DNA of 64,000 nt from Spirosoma oryzae (GTDB lineage: Bacteria; Bacteroidota; Bacteroidia; Cytophagales; Spirosomataceae), in NCBI RefSeq assembly GCF_003002825.1, contig NZ_PVTE01000006.1, positions 1-64,000 on the forward strand. The letters are read 5' to 3'. The notes beneath the pieces are model-generated. The model worked only from the letters and a program-made list of their open reading frames with translations, had not been told where the DNA came from and searched no databases. Of this stretch, positions 21,721-30,572 are shown piece by piece (the stretch's first letter is position 1; each line of letters begins with the position of its first letter). Both the position numbers and the translations under genes were made by a program.

Positions 21721-23310
21721 TCAGTCCCGGATGGGATGGTCGTTGACTTCCTCGGTCAGATCGATGCGGGCTTCGGCTTTTCGAAGTACCTCGTCATCGA
21801 AATCTTCTTCGTCGCGCAGTCGACGTAACTCCTGCCGTTTGACCTGACTAATATCGCTCAGGATAGCGGCATGCTGAAGCTGCTGTGCGTGTAGGTCGGC
21901 GAGCGTCGGTGATTGAACCAGACGGAGTTCGTTGGTGATTTTTGTTCGTAAGTTGTTAAGTAGCTCACTGGTTTCGCCCGCGTATTTCGTGTCAAGATGA
22001 TTCAGAACAGCGGTTAGCAGGCGTGTCCGGACGGCAACTTCCTGTTCTTTATCAGACAGACTCCCGTCAGCCTCCTTGTAACCAACCATGCGTATGACCA
22101 TCGGTAGGGTCAATCCCTGAACGACCAGCGTAATCAGAATGACAACGAAGGTGATGAACAGAATCAGATTGCGATGTGGAAACGGGCTACCGTCCGACAG
22201 GGTTAGCGGTATGGACAAGGCTGACGCCAGCGATACAACGCCCCGCATGCCGGCCCAGCCCAGTACGATAGGCCCACGCCAGCCCGGATTACGCTCGGCA
22301 ACGGTAATATAACGTCCGATAAAATGGGTAAACGCCGACGCGCCAAGTGCAACAACCATGCGGACGATAATCAACAGGCCCGTAATAACCAGCGCGTAAT
22401 AAACGGCTTCGGCCGGGGAGTATTCACCCAGCGCCCGGATTATTACGGGTAGTTCGAGACCGATCAGGATGAAGACCAGCCCGTTCAGGGCGAAGACGAT
22501 TGTGGCCCACATACCACTGCCCTGCAAGCGGGCGGTGTGGTTCAGAATCTCGTTGTTATGATACGATAAAAACAACCCACCGCTGACGACGGCCATCACC
22601 CCGGACCCACCCACTTCTTCGGCACCCAGATACATCATGTATGGCGCGATAAACGTCAGCAGGATACTGATGCGTGTGGTGGTAGGCAGGAAGCGGTGAA
22701 TCAGATAAAAGATACCCGCTACGACTAGTCCGACTCCCACGCCGAGCAACGTAACGCTGACGAAACCGACGGCTGCTTTATGGAATGTGAACGTGCCCGA
22801 CAGTACGGCCGCCAGCGCAAACCGGAAGACAACAAGGCTCGACGCGTCATTGATCAGGCTTTCACCCCGCAGCAGACTCATCACCCGCTTTGGGGCCGAT
22901 ACGCTTTGCAGGACCGATTCAGCGGCTACCGCGTCGGGGGGCGAAATTATACCACCCAGCAAAAAGCCCAGCGCCAGCGTAAAGCCCGGAATCAGCATGG
23001 ACGACACATAGGCAACGGCCGTTGCCGTGAACAGTACCAGGCCAAAGGCCATGACCAGGATGATGCGTCGCCAGCGCCAGAGTTCCTTCCACGGCATGTA
23101 CCAGGCCGCTTCGTACAGTAAAGGCGGTAAGAACAGCAGAAAAATCAGTTCCGGGTCGACACTGATCTGGGGAATACCCGGAATCAGGCTCAGTACCAGG
23201 CCGCTGATGACCAGAAATATAGGGGTTGAGATGCGTAATCGCTGCCCCAGCATCACAAACAGCGTGACCGCCAGCAGCAGCGCCAGGGAGAGTAGGAGAG
23301 ATTCGTGCAT
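21721..23310 (-). CDS. CPA1-family sodium/proton antiporter
   Basis: A 529-residue inner-membrane transporter with about 12 hydrophobic segments over residues 1-400, and a cytoplasmic tail of about 120 residues (charged, with the end coil VKRQELRRLRDEEDFDD). Family hallmarks are FLLFLPPLLYEAAW near residue 58, GGIISPPDAVAAESVL near 120 and LRGESLINDASSLVVF near 145, where the paired Asp residues (the ND motif) carry ion exchange. It is likely to export Na+ for H+ in pH and salt homeostasis. Length is normal for bacterial NhaP/YjcE-like members. No operon partner is seen. Confidence 0.9.
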   Translation of the reverse strand: MHESLLLSLALLLAVTLFVMLGQRLRISTPIFLVISGLVLSLIPGIPQISVDPELIFLLFLPPLLYEAAWYMPWKELWRWRRIILVMAFGLVLFTATAVAYVSSMLIPGFTLALGFLLGGIISPPDAVAAESVLQSVSAPKRVMSLLRGESLINDASSLVVFRFALAAVLSGTFTFHKAAVGFVSVTLLGVGVGLVVAGIFYLIHRFLPTTTRISILLTFIAPYMMYLGAEEVGGSGVMAVVSGGLFLSYHNNEILNHTARLQGSGMWATIVFALNGLVFILIGLELPVIIRALGEYSPAEAVYYALVITGLLIIVRMVVALGASAFTHFIGRYITVAERNPGWRGPIVLGWAGMRGVVSLASALSIPLTLSDGSPFPHRNLILFITFVVILITLVVQGLTLPMVIRMVGYKEADGSLSDKEQEVAVRTRLLTAVLNHLDTKYAGETSELLNNLRTKITNELRLVQSPTLADLHAQQLQHAAILSDISQVKRQELRRLRDEEDFDDEVLRKAEARIDLTEEVNDHPIRD

Positions 23311-23445
23311 AGTTCGTTACGTGACCGACGAGTAAAAATAGTAGGAGACGGCAACGAATCAAGGATGTCTTCAGACTGATTGACGATTGATCGAGCGGCA
23401 ACGATTCATGGCTGTTCTCGGCTGTTGCGTCGTCAGGCCAACCCC

Positions 23446-24018
23446 TTATCGAGTTGACGCGAAATAAGCGTCGACCAGTCTGAATGCGTCGGCGGGTTCG
23501 TTTGCGCAAGTGGTGCAGTATGAGCCGACGCCGTTGACAGGCCCTTCGTAGCCGAGTTTGAACAGCTTTCGGTAACGCCCGTCCTGACTGGTCATAATCA
23601 ACCGTTCACCGGCTCTGTCCCGACGGATCGTGTACAGCTGACGTATGCCCGGCATGCTAACCTGTAGAACCCGTTGCCCCGCTTCCGATTTGCTGCCGAC
23701 GGGCTGTAACCGAACGCCGTCTTCGCGTTGCCTGTACGCATAAGTCAGTACCAGACCGGCTTTTGTTTTGGAGAATGATAGCTTTTCCCAATCGGGCGAC
23801 GCGTAGTCACCAACCATGAAAAAGGCGCTTGTCTTTTCCTGCGCCAGTGCCGGATGAGTACTAACGAATACACTACTAATAAGCAACGATAAGACGAGCG
23901 GTAAACGGACTATGTTTTTCTGACCCAAACAACGGGTCAGCAGGCCAACTGTGTCTGCAAGCGCGCTGATAGCCAATGCTTTTGTCAGAATTGTTTTTCC
24001 GTTGGGTATCATGTGCAT
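23446..24018 (-). CDS. Secreted protein of unknown function
   Basis: The frame is open to 24219, but the upstream part overlaps the M16 peptidase gene and has biased composition. Starting at ATG 24018 gives 190 residues; a TTG at 23928 would give MGQKNIVRLPLVLSLLISSV, a more typical signal peptide start ending ALA-Q, so the true start is uncertain. The mature part is beta-rich with DYASPDWEKLSFSKTKAGLV and ends with a CTTC pair near the C-terminus. No family recognised. Confidence 0.55.
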   Translation of the reverse strand: MHMIPNGKTILTKALAISALADTVGLLTRCLGQKNIVRLPLVLSLLISSVFVSTHPALAQEKTSAFFMVGDYASPDWEKLSFSKTKAGLVLTYAYRQREDGVRLQPVGSKSEAGQRVLQVSMPGIRQLYTIRRDRAGERLIMTSQDGRYRKLFKLGYEGPVNGVGSYCTTCANEPADAFRLVDAYFASTR

Positions 24019-24080
24019 AACGTGAGTTTGTATCCAGGTATAATCCGCAATCAGTAGGGAAGTTCGATTACAGGGGTATG

Positions 24081-24111
24081 AAAAAAGGGAAGCAGACCGA
24101 GCCTGCTTCCC
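24081..24111 (-). terminator. Rho-independent terminator
   Basis: On the minus strand, GGGAAGCAG and CTGCTTCCC pair around a 7-nt loop, then TTTTTT. It ends the M16 peptidase transcript (stop at 24140). Confidence 0.9.
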
Positions 24112-24139
24112 CTTAACCACTAGCGGTACATAGTGATCG

Positions 24140-27055
24140 TTACTTTTTCGGATTGCCCGACGAACCGCCGGCGCTTGCCGGTGGCTGTGTCGATTGTCCC
24201 GATGAAGCAGCCGACGCACTCATCGGCTCACCTTCTTTGTCGAGCTCAATAACTTCGTAGCCCAACCGTTTCAGACCCGGTTCGATCTGCTTCTTGTTGC
24301 CAACGACAGTGATGATCATCTTATCGACAGGCAACTGTTTTTTAGCAATCGCATCGACTTCGGCCTTGGTGATCTTCTTCAGAATATCGCTCTGCTGCTC
24401 TACGAAATTGCGGGGCAGGTTGTAGTCGATGATGCGGTTCAGGAAGTACGCTTTCTGGAGGGGTGTTTCGTAACGCAGCGCATCGCTTTGGCCCAGCGAA
24501 CTTTTCACAAACGCCAATTCCTGATCGGTGATGCCCGACTTGCCGTAGTTGGTGATTTCCTTAATGAATTCAACCACCGAGCTATCCGTCGTTGCTGCCT
24601 TCACACCCGCCTGTGCCGTGAAGGGGCCCGGCGTATGCGTGCTTGAAAAACGCGACTGGGCTCCATAGGTGTAGCCTTTGTCTTCGCGCAGGTTCATGTT
24701 GATGCGGCTGTTGAACGCACCACCCAGCATGTAGTTGGCTAGTCCGGCGCGGTAGTAATCACCGGTTGCGTCGTACGGCATGTTGGTCAGGTAGCCGATG
24801 CGGATTTCTGACTGAGCTGCCTGATCCTTGTCGATCAGATAGATACGGGTCTTGTCGATTTTCTTGGCGGCTGCTTCCTTGGGCAGATTGACGGGTTTGG
24901 CCTGCCACTTGGTCAGGAACGCCAGCTTCGGCATCACGTCTTTCTGCTCCAGATCGCCCACAACAACCAGATTGGCTACCGATGGCGACACGTAGGCGTT
25001 GTAAAACGCTTTCACGTCGTCGAGCGTGATCGACTCGACCGTTTTGGTCGTACCGCTGGTCGGGATCGAACGAATGTTGCCGTTGCCGTACAGCAGTTTG
25101 TTGTAGGCTTTGTTGGCAATCACGACCGGTTGCGTACTCTGGTTGCCGATCAGTTCGAGCTGCTGTTTTTTCAGCCGGTCGAAATCTTCCTGCGCGAACT
25201 TGGGGTGCAACAGCTTTTCTTCCACCAGCGCCAGCGTCGAATCGAGATTCTTCACCATCGATTCAACCGAAATGTTGATTTCTTCGGTGCTGGCCCCGAT
25301 GTACACGCTGCTACCCAGCTTTTCAAGCTTGGCATTCAGCTGCTCGTTGGTGTAATGCTGCGTCGCTTCGTTCATCAGGTTGGCCGTTAACTGGGCAATC
25401 CCTGCTTTCGACGGATCTTTGGCTGCCAGCAGGTGACCACCTTTGATCGTCATCAGCATTGTTACGGTCGGTACTTCGCTGTTGCGTGTGCCGATTACCT
25501 TGACGCCGTTGGCGAGTCGGTCGGTCCAGAATGGCGGTACTTTCAGGGCCGGGTTCGGGCCGGGGCCGGGTTTCTTGCTACGGTCGAACGAATCGCTCGC
25601 TTTAACGTATTTCAACGCACTGTACCCATAGTCAGGCGCTTTGTAATCGGCTGTCGATACGGTGTAGTTGTCCGGCTTCGAGACGATTTCGGGTTTGCCT
25701 TTCGGATAGACCGTCAGAATGACCGCGTGTTTGCCCCGAATGTACTTGTCGTACACGCGCATGACGTCGGCCTTCGTAACGCTGGTATACCGCTTCAATT
25801 CCTGCGGCAGGTAGTTGGGATTGCCCAAAAACGTCTGGTACTGTGCCAGTTGCGACACCTTACCCGATACGCTCGACAAACCGTCGATCAGCTGTGCTTC
25901 GCGGGTAGCCCGGAACTGCGCAATGTCGTCGTCGGTAACGCCCCGCTTTTCAAACTCGGCTAGTGTCTGCCGTACCAGTGCCTCAGTGCTGTCGAGCTTC
26001 TTGCCGGGGTACGGCAGAATGGTCAACGTCATCTGCCCGGATAGTTCCGTCGCCGGATGCCCTGCGTTGGCTTGTACGGCCTGTTGTGTCTTAACCAGGT
26101 TTTTGTAGAACAGCGAGCTTTTGCCGCCACCCAGAATTTCGGCTAGTGCGTCGAGGGGGGCCTCGTCGGCGTCGAAGTTGGGAACCGTCGGGTAAACGAT
26201 CTGAAGCATCGGGAACCGGACGTTGTCTTCGTACGAGACGTAACGATCCTTGTCGAGCATCGGCGACGGCACCTGCGTCTTGGTTACTTCAGGACCGCGT
26301 GGGATCGAGCCAAAGTATTTCTCTGCGAGCGTTAGCACCTGCTTCGGCGTTACGTCGCCACCAACTGTCAGGACGGCATTGTTGGGGCCGTACCAACGCA
26401 GAAAAAAGTTTTTCAGATCGTTGACGTTAACCCGGTTGAGGTCTTCGATGTAGCCGATCGTCAGCCACGAGTAGGGGTGACCGTAGGGGTACAGCGTCTT
26501 GGCGACGTACTCACTCGACAGACCGTAGGGTCGGTTGTCGTAGTTCTGGCCGCGCTCATTTTTTACGGTTGCCCGCTGAATCTCAAATTTCTTCTGGGTT
26601 ACGGCGTCGAGCAGGAAACCCATCCGGTCGGCTTCGAGCCACATCGCGCGCTCGAGCTGATTGCTGGGTAGCGTTTCGAAGTAATTGGTCCGGTCGCGGT
26701 TAGTCGTACCATTGAGCGTGCCACCCGACTCGGTTACGATTTTGAAGTGCTCGTCGTCGGCTACGTGGTCGGAGCCCTGGAACATCATGTGCTCGAAGAA
26801 GTGCGCAAAGCCGGATTTGCCGATCTCTTCCCGCGCTGACCCGACGTGGTAGGTAACGTCGACGTGAACGATGGGGTCGGAATGATCTTCGTGTACGATG
26901 AGCGTCAGCCCGTTAGGCAGTACGTACTTCTCGTACGGAATAAGTAATTCATTTCCCTGACGGGTGACTTTCTCAACGAGTTTAGCCTGCGAAAAGGCCA
27001 CCCCCGCCGACAATAGCCACGCAGCCGTCAAACGGGTGCAAAAGCTTAGGGACAT
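24140..27055 (-). CDS. Two-domain M16 zinc metallopeptidase
   Basis: A 971-residue exported pitrilysin/insulinase-like protease started at MSLSFCTRLTAAW (27055), a signal peptide. The active site is in the N-terminal half: HFFEHMMFQGS, the inverted HxxEH motif near residue 85, with the second Glu about 75 residues on in ATVKNERGQNYDN. The C-terminal half (about residues 500-920) is a second, non-catalytic M16 domain without HxxEH. The last 35 residues are a Ser/Gly/Pro tail. Such proteins form a closing chamber and degrade peptides in the periplasm. It has its own terminator. Confidence 0.9.
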   Translation of the reverse strand: MSLSFCTRLTAAWLLSAGVAFSQAKLVEKVTRQGNELLIPYEKYVLPNGLTLIVHEDHSDPIVHVDVTYHVGSAREEIGKSGFAHFFEHMMFQGSDHVADDEHFKIVTESGGTLNGTTNRDRTNYFETLPSNQLERAMWLEADRMGFLLDAVTQKKFEIQRATVKNERGQNYDNRPYGLSSEYVAKTLYPYGHPYSWLTIGYIEDLNRVNVNDLKNFFLRWYGPNNAVLTVGGDVTPKQVLTLAEKYFGSIPRGPEVTKTQVPSPMLDKDRYVSYEDNVRFPMLQIVYPTVPNFDADEAPLDALAEILGGGKSSLFYKNLVKTQQAVQANAGHPATELSGQMTLTILPYPGKKLDSTEALVRQTLAEFEKRGVTDDDIAQFRATREAQLIDGLSSVSGKVSQLAQYQTFLGNPNYLPQELKRYTSVTKADVMRVYDKYIRGKHAVILTVYPKGKPEIVSKPDNYTVSTADYKAPDYGYSALKYVKASDSFDRSKKPGPGPNPALKVPPFWTDRLANGVKVIGTRNSEVPTVTMLMTIKGGHLLAAKDPSKAGIAQLTANLMNEATQHYTNEQLNAKLEKLGSSVYIGASTEEINISVESMVKNLDSTLALVEEKLLHPKFAQEDFDRLKKQQLELIGNQSTQPVVIANKAYNKLLYGNGNIRSIPTSGTTKTVESITLDDVKAFYNAYVSPSVANLVVVGDLEQKDVMPKLAFLTKWQAKPVNLPKEAAAKKIDKTRIYLIDKDQAAQSEIRIGYLTNMPYDATGDYYRAGLANYMLGGAFNSRINMNLREDKGYTYGAQSRFSSTHTPGPFTAQAGVKAATTDSSVVEFIKEITNYGKSGITDQELAFVKSSLGQSDALRYETPLQKAYFLNRIIDYNLPRNFVEQQSDILKKITKAEVDAIAKKQLPVDKMIITVVGNKKQIEPGLKRLGYEVIELDKEGEPMSASAASSGQSTQPPASAGGSSGNPKK

Positions 27056-27203
27056 GGATACGATTGGGTTGATTAAGTTCACAAAATACGTAGAAATACC
27101 GTGCCGTCGACACGGAGTTACACAAGCGGTAGCGAGTCACGTTCTGCTGCGCGGGTCAGATACTGGCCTACTCGCTAACCCGCTGGTAGCGATTTGCAGA
27201 CAA

Positions 27204-27216
27204 GGGGGGGGGGGGG
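27204..27216. repeat. 13-G homopolymer in putative higBA promoter
   Basis: A run of thirteen G lies between TTTG (27193-27196) and the -7-like AAAGTTTG (27220-27227). Such tracts slip during replication, so the promoter spacing can change by single bases. See findings. Confidence 0.85.
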
Positions 27217-27228
27217 ACTAAAGTTTGT

Positions 27229-27273
27229 CGCAAACCTAACAATAAACCATACAGGTTTATTGTTAGGTTTGCG
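27229..27273. promoter_or_regulatory. Perfect 20-bp palindrome, probable higBA operator
   Basis: CGCAAACCTAACAATAAACC (27229-27248) is followed by a 5-nt centre and its exact reverse complement (27254-27273). It ends 5 bp before the higB start and just after the -7-like box, the usual place for an autoregulatory operator of a type II toxin-antitoxin operon. As RNA it would also form a strong leader hairpin that could hide the higB start. Confidence 0.75.
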
Positions 27274-27278
27274 GTACT

Positions 27279-27578
27279 ATGACTATCCGCTTTGCCACCC
27301 AACAATTAGAAGATTGGTTTGTCGGTGATTACCAAGGTAAACAGCCTTTCAGTGAAGCGGTGCTCAAGGCTTATCAGAAGACGATCCGTAAACTAGATGC
27401 GGCAGATAGTCTGGCTATACTGCGGCAGAACAAATCACTGAACTTTCATCCACTCAAACGGGACCTGGAAGGCAAATATGCCGTACGTGTCAACATGCAG
27501 TATCGCATCATCTTGTCGATTGACGATGAAGGGGAGATTCAGATACTATTGATCGAACAGCTAACCGATTACCACTGA
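27279..27578 (+). CDS. higB: HigB-type toxin (RelE superfamily)
   Basis: A 99-residue protein of the HigB/RelE family of mRNA-cleaving toxins. The family's C-terminal core is clear: FHPLKRDLEGKYAVRVNMQYRIILSID, followed by ILLIEQLTDYH, with the conserved R/K..L.GkyaVrvN.qyRI pattern that holds the catalytic basic residues. The toxin gene comes first, as in other higBA loci, and its stop overlaps the antitoxin start (TGATG). An operator-like palindrome lies directly upstream. Confidence 0.9.
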   Translation: MTIRFATQQLEDWFVGDYQGKQPFSEAVLKAYQKTIRKLDAADSLAILRQNKSLNFHPLKRDLEGKYAVRVNMQYRIILSIDDEGEIQILLIEQLTDYH

Positions 27579-27925
27579 TGATACTCAATCGCAAAGGAGA
27601 GGAGATTTTCGCTGCGCATCCCACGCATCCGGGCGAACTGCTTACCGACGAGTTAGAAACCCGTCAGATGACGCAGAAGCAGTTGGCTAACCAAACGGGC
27701 GTAAGCGCCACGTTCATCTCGGAGTTGATCCGGGGCAAAAAAAGTGTTTCGGTTGCAATGGCGCTGAAACTGGAAGCCGTGTTGGAAATAGATGCTTCTT
27801 TCTGGTTGAATGCACAGCGCAATTTCAACCGGGATCTTGCTTACCAGAAAGCTAAACAGGAAATGACCAAGCTTAACGTGCCAGAGTCTAGGCAGAGGGA
27901 ACTGCTCAAAGCGGTGGCCGCGTAA
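27578..27925 (+). CDS. higA: HigA-type antitoxin
   Basis: A 115-residue HTH antitoxin. It begins with HPTHPGELLTDELETRQMTQKQLANQTGVSATFISELIRGK, the HigA signature in which HPGE-L-x-E precedes an XRE HTH, followed by SVAMALKLEAVLEIDASFWLNAQ. It should neutralise HigB and repress the operon through the palindrome at 27229-27273. The last 35 residues are charged and helical. Confidence 0.92.
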   Translation: MILNRKGEEIFAAHPTHPGELLTDELETRQMTQKQLANQTGVSATFISELIRGKKSVSVAMALKLEAVLEIDASFWLNAQRNFNRDLAYQKAKQEMTKLNVPESRQRELLKAVAA

Positions 27926-27972
27926 GTAGGGGGCTTTGCTGCGGCAACGTTTCGACGGATTGAATAGCGTAC

Positions 27973-28431
27973 CTACCGCATCTCTCCAATATTCTGCCAG
28001 TATAGGTAGACGAAGAGCAGGCTGAAGAAGACGCCGAATGAGACGTTGAGCGCGCCGAAGCCAGCGAGGATAACGGGTAGAATCAGACCGATAGCGACAC
28101 CGGCTACGTACACCCAGAAACCAATCCGGCGGAGACGGAACATCAGAATCGCTCCGATCAGGGTGATGCCGGAATACAGCAGCTGGGCGATGGCCAACGG
28201 TTGAATGAGTTCCGGGTCGCTGGGCAGGGGAACGTCGCCCGATGCGCGGTCTTCAAAGTAGGACTTCTCCTTTTTCTTCCGGTCTTCGGGCAGGGGCTTC
28301 CGGGTAATGGCTGTCGTTTCGGCTACCGTTTGCGTATTGGATAGTGAAACGACCGCATCGAATAGGCCAATGCCACAACTGATAAACGTAAGAACACAGA
28401 GAAGAGTCAAAAATTGAGAACGCATACACAA
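27973..28431 (-). CDS. Membrane protein of unknown function
   Basis: A 152-residue protein with four hydrophobic segments: about 5-25, 86-100 (AIAQLLYSGITLIGAILMF), 108-125 and 128-145. A charged segment of about 50 residues (KPLPEDRKKKEKSYFEDRASGD) separates the first from the rest. It may start at Met 3. No family recognised. It is convergent with higA. Confidence 0.6.
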   Translation of the reverse strand: MCMRSQFLTLLCVLTFISCGIGLFDAVVSLSNTQTVAETTAITRKPLPEDRKKKEKSYFEDRASGDVPLPSDPELIQPLAIAQLLYSGITLIGAILMFRLRRIGFWVYVAGVAIGLILPVILAGFGALNVSFGVFFSLLFVYLYWQNIGEMR

Positions 28432-28615
28432 ACGTACCGATTTTGTGGCAGATATGGCGGTGTCGAGTGGGCTACGCTATGCGGCTGCTAACGAAAATTG
28501 CCATACCGTCGATATACGAACGATTGCGCCAGTATGGGCATCGGGCCGATAGGGAAAACCTTATTTTCGCGTCGGGGTTTCTCTGTCAACCACTAAAATC
28601 GAACTCCCTCCCACA

Positions 28616-28912
28616 ATGACGATTCAGGAGATTACTGAGCAGGTCCGGCGCAAAGCGGCCAACGCAACGCCGTTCGAGGCAACTGCTAAAATTGTAACCG
28701 ATCAGGGCGTAGTCTATATCGACGGCAACCAATCGCCCGTTACCGTATCGAACGACGATAAACCCGCCGACTGTGAGCTACAGGTCAGCGTTGATAACCT
28801 GGTGAAACTGGGAACGGGCGACCTGAACCCAATGATGGCCGTTATGTCGGGCAAACTGAAAGTAAAAGGCGATATGGGTATCGCTATGAAGATGGGTCAG
28901 ATAATGGGCTAA
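28616..28912 (+). CDS. SCP2 sterol-transfer-domain protein
   Basis: A 98-residue protein that is a single SCP2 domain, a small lipid-binding fold. The C-terminal pattern is clear: CELQVSVDNLVKLGTGDLNPMMAVMSGKLKVKGDMGIAMKMG, where L-x-G-x-L..G-d......l matches the family. In bacteria these proteins bind hydrophobic ligands of unknown identity. It is transcribed alone, with the Gfo/Idh/MocA gene 114 bp downstream on the same strand. Confidence 0.88.
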   Translation: MTIQEITEQVRRKAANATPFEATAKIVTDQGVVYIDGNQSPVTVSNDDKPADCELQVSVDNLVKLGTGDLNPMMAVMSGKLKVKGDMGIAMKMGQIMG

Positions 28913-29026
28913 TTGACTTGTTAGTAGATCGATTTGTGCTTTAGCATGACTTTGTCCGGCAGATGCGCTAGCTTGCGTAGCTGCCGGACCCCACGCAGGC
29001 CGTCGATTCACTAATTCGTCGTACCC

Positions 29027-30475
29027 ATGACCCCGTTTTCGAAAAAATCGCGTCGTTCGTTTCTAAAAGACAGTTTGCTGGCGACAGCCGTTGCTGCGAC
29101 CAGTAGTTTTTCCATCGTACCCCGTCACGTGTTAGGCGGTACCAGAGCCGATGGTTCCCGCGTCATCGCCCCGTCCGACAAGCTGAATATTGCGGCTGTC
29201 GGTTGTGGCGGGAAGGCCGACTTCAACATTCAGCAAGCGTACAACAGCGGGTCCGATAATTTCGTCGCCCTCTGTGATGTCGACGACCGGCAAGCCAAAA
29301 AATACCGCGCCAAGTTCAGCAACGCGCCTTATTTTCAGGATTACCGTGAACTCTTCGATAAAGCCGGCAAGACCTTTGACGCGGTAATCGTCAGTACGCC
29401 CGACCATATGCACGCGCCCATTGCGATGGCAGCGATGCAACTGGGTAAGCACGTGTACGTCGAAAAGCCACTAACCCACGACATTTACGAAGCCCGAATG
29501 CTGACGGAAGCGGCTCGCAAATACAAGGTCGTGACGCAGATGGGAAATCAGGGAAGCTCGGGCGACGCTACGCGGATCATCGAAACGGCTATTCAGGACG
29601 GTATTATCGGTCACGTGCATACCATCCAATGCTGGACCAACCGCCCCGTCTGGCCCTCGGGTGTGCAGTCGCCGAAGGACAAGGGTGAATCGCAGCCGAT
29701 TCCGGCTGGCGTCAACTGGCCATTGTGGCTCGGCACAGCGCCCACGCGTCCGTATCACGAAGCATACATGCCGTTCCGGTGGCGTGGCTACTGGGACTTC
29801 GGTACGGGTGCCCTGGGCGATATGGGTTGCCACTTTATGGACGTGCCGTTCCGGGCGCTGAAACTCAATTACCCCACCTCGGTCGAATGCAGTGTCGGGT
29901 CGGTATACGCCGATTTCTTTAAGGAAGCCTTCTTCGATGACTCCTGCCCACCGTCGGCGGCTATTCACCTGACGTTTCCGTCGAACGATAAGAAAGTAAA
30001 AGAGATCAAATTCTCGTGGTTCGACGGGGGAATCCGGCCCCCGCTGCCGGAAGGAGTAGCCTACGACGATCTGTTTCGTTCGGAAGACGGCGGTATGCTG
30101 TTTATCGGCACGAAAGGCATGCTGACGGGTGGGCTGTTTGGTAACGATCCGAAACTGTTGCTGTCGGATAAGACGCTGCCTGCGCCTAAAGCCCCCCTGG
30201 TCGACGGTAAAACCGACGGGCACCAGCAGCAGTGGGTGAAGGCCTGTAAACAAGGCTATGGCGCGTATACGTCGTCGCCATTCGAGCAGGCCGGCCCATT
30301 GACCGAGACGGTGCTGATGGGGAACCTGGCAACGCGCTCCTACATGGCCCGCGAAAACGGCAAATTCACCGGCCGCAAGAAATTGCTCTGGGATGGCCCA
30401 GCCATGAAAATTACGAACTACGACTACGCCAACCGGTTCGTCCGCCGGGAGTACAACGGAGGGTATAGTCTGTAG
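29027..30475 (+). CDS. Tat-exported Gfo/Idh/MocA oxidoreductase
   Basis: A 482-residue protein with a twin-arginine signal (SRRSFLKDSLLATAVAATSS). The Rossmann NAD(P) domain follows: LNIAAVGCGGKADFNIQ near residue 48 and VIVSTPDHMHAPIAMAAMQLGKHVYVEKPLTHD near 120-150, with Lys of EKP as the usual catalytic/substrate residue. The second half is the family's alpha/beta domain. Bacteroidota secrete many such enzymes for sugar metabolism outside the cytoplasm; the substrate cannot be read from the sequence. Ends at a family A stem-loop. Confidence 0.9.
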   Translation: MTPFSKKSRRSFLKDSLLATAVAATSSFSIVPRHVLGGTRADGSRVIAPSDKLNIAAVGCGGKADFNIQQAYNSGSDNFVALCDVDDRQAKKYRAKFSNAPYFQDYRELFDKAGKTFDAVIVSTPDHMHAPIAMAAMQLGKHVYVEKPLTHDIYEARMLTEAARKYKVVTQMGNQGSSGDATRIIETAIQDGIIGHVHTIQCWTNRPVWPSGVQSPKDKGESQPIPAGVNWPLWLGTAPTRPYHEAYMPFRWRGYWDFGTGALGDMGCHFMDVPFRALKLNYPTSVECSVGSVYADFFKEAFFDDSCPPSAAIHLTFPSNDKKVKEIKFSWFDGGIRPPLPEGVAYDDLFRSEDGGMLFIGTKGMLTGGLFGNDPKLLLSDKTLPAPKAPLVDGKTDGHQQQWVKACKQGYGAYTSSPFEQAGPLTETVLMGNLATRSYMARENGKFTGRKKLLWDGPAMKITNYDYANRFVRREYNGGYSL

Positions 30476-30480
30476 CAGAG

Positions 30481-30571
30481 CGGTATACGGTATTCGGTTT
30501 TCAGTTTACGATTCACCGCCAAATTGCCCATGATTCGTGTGCCGAAAACCGAAAACTGTAAACCGTAAACC
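30481..30571. repeat. Long imperfect stem-loop, family A, copy 1
   Basis: Words such as CGGTATTCGGTTTTCAG pair imperfectly with CGAAAACCGAAAACTG and AAACCGTAAACC. It lies between the convergent Gfo/Idh/MocA and methyltransferase genes. Other copies are at 36215-36300, 53539-53622 and 63588-63696. Confidence 0.7.
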
Positions 30572-30572
30572 A

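Noticed and set aside
24019-24219. N-terminal extension of the secreted protein gene at 23446
   Set aside because: It overlaps the 3' end of the M16 peptidase gene and its terminator on the same strand, and lacks protein-like features.
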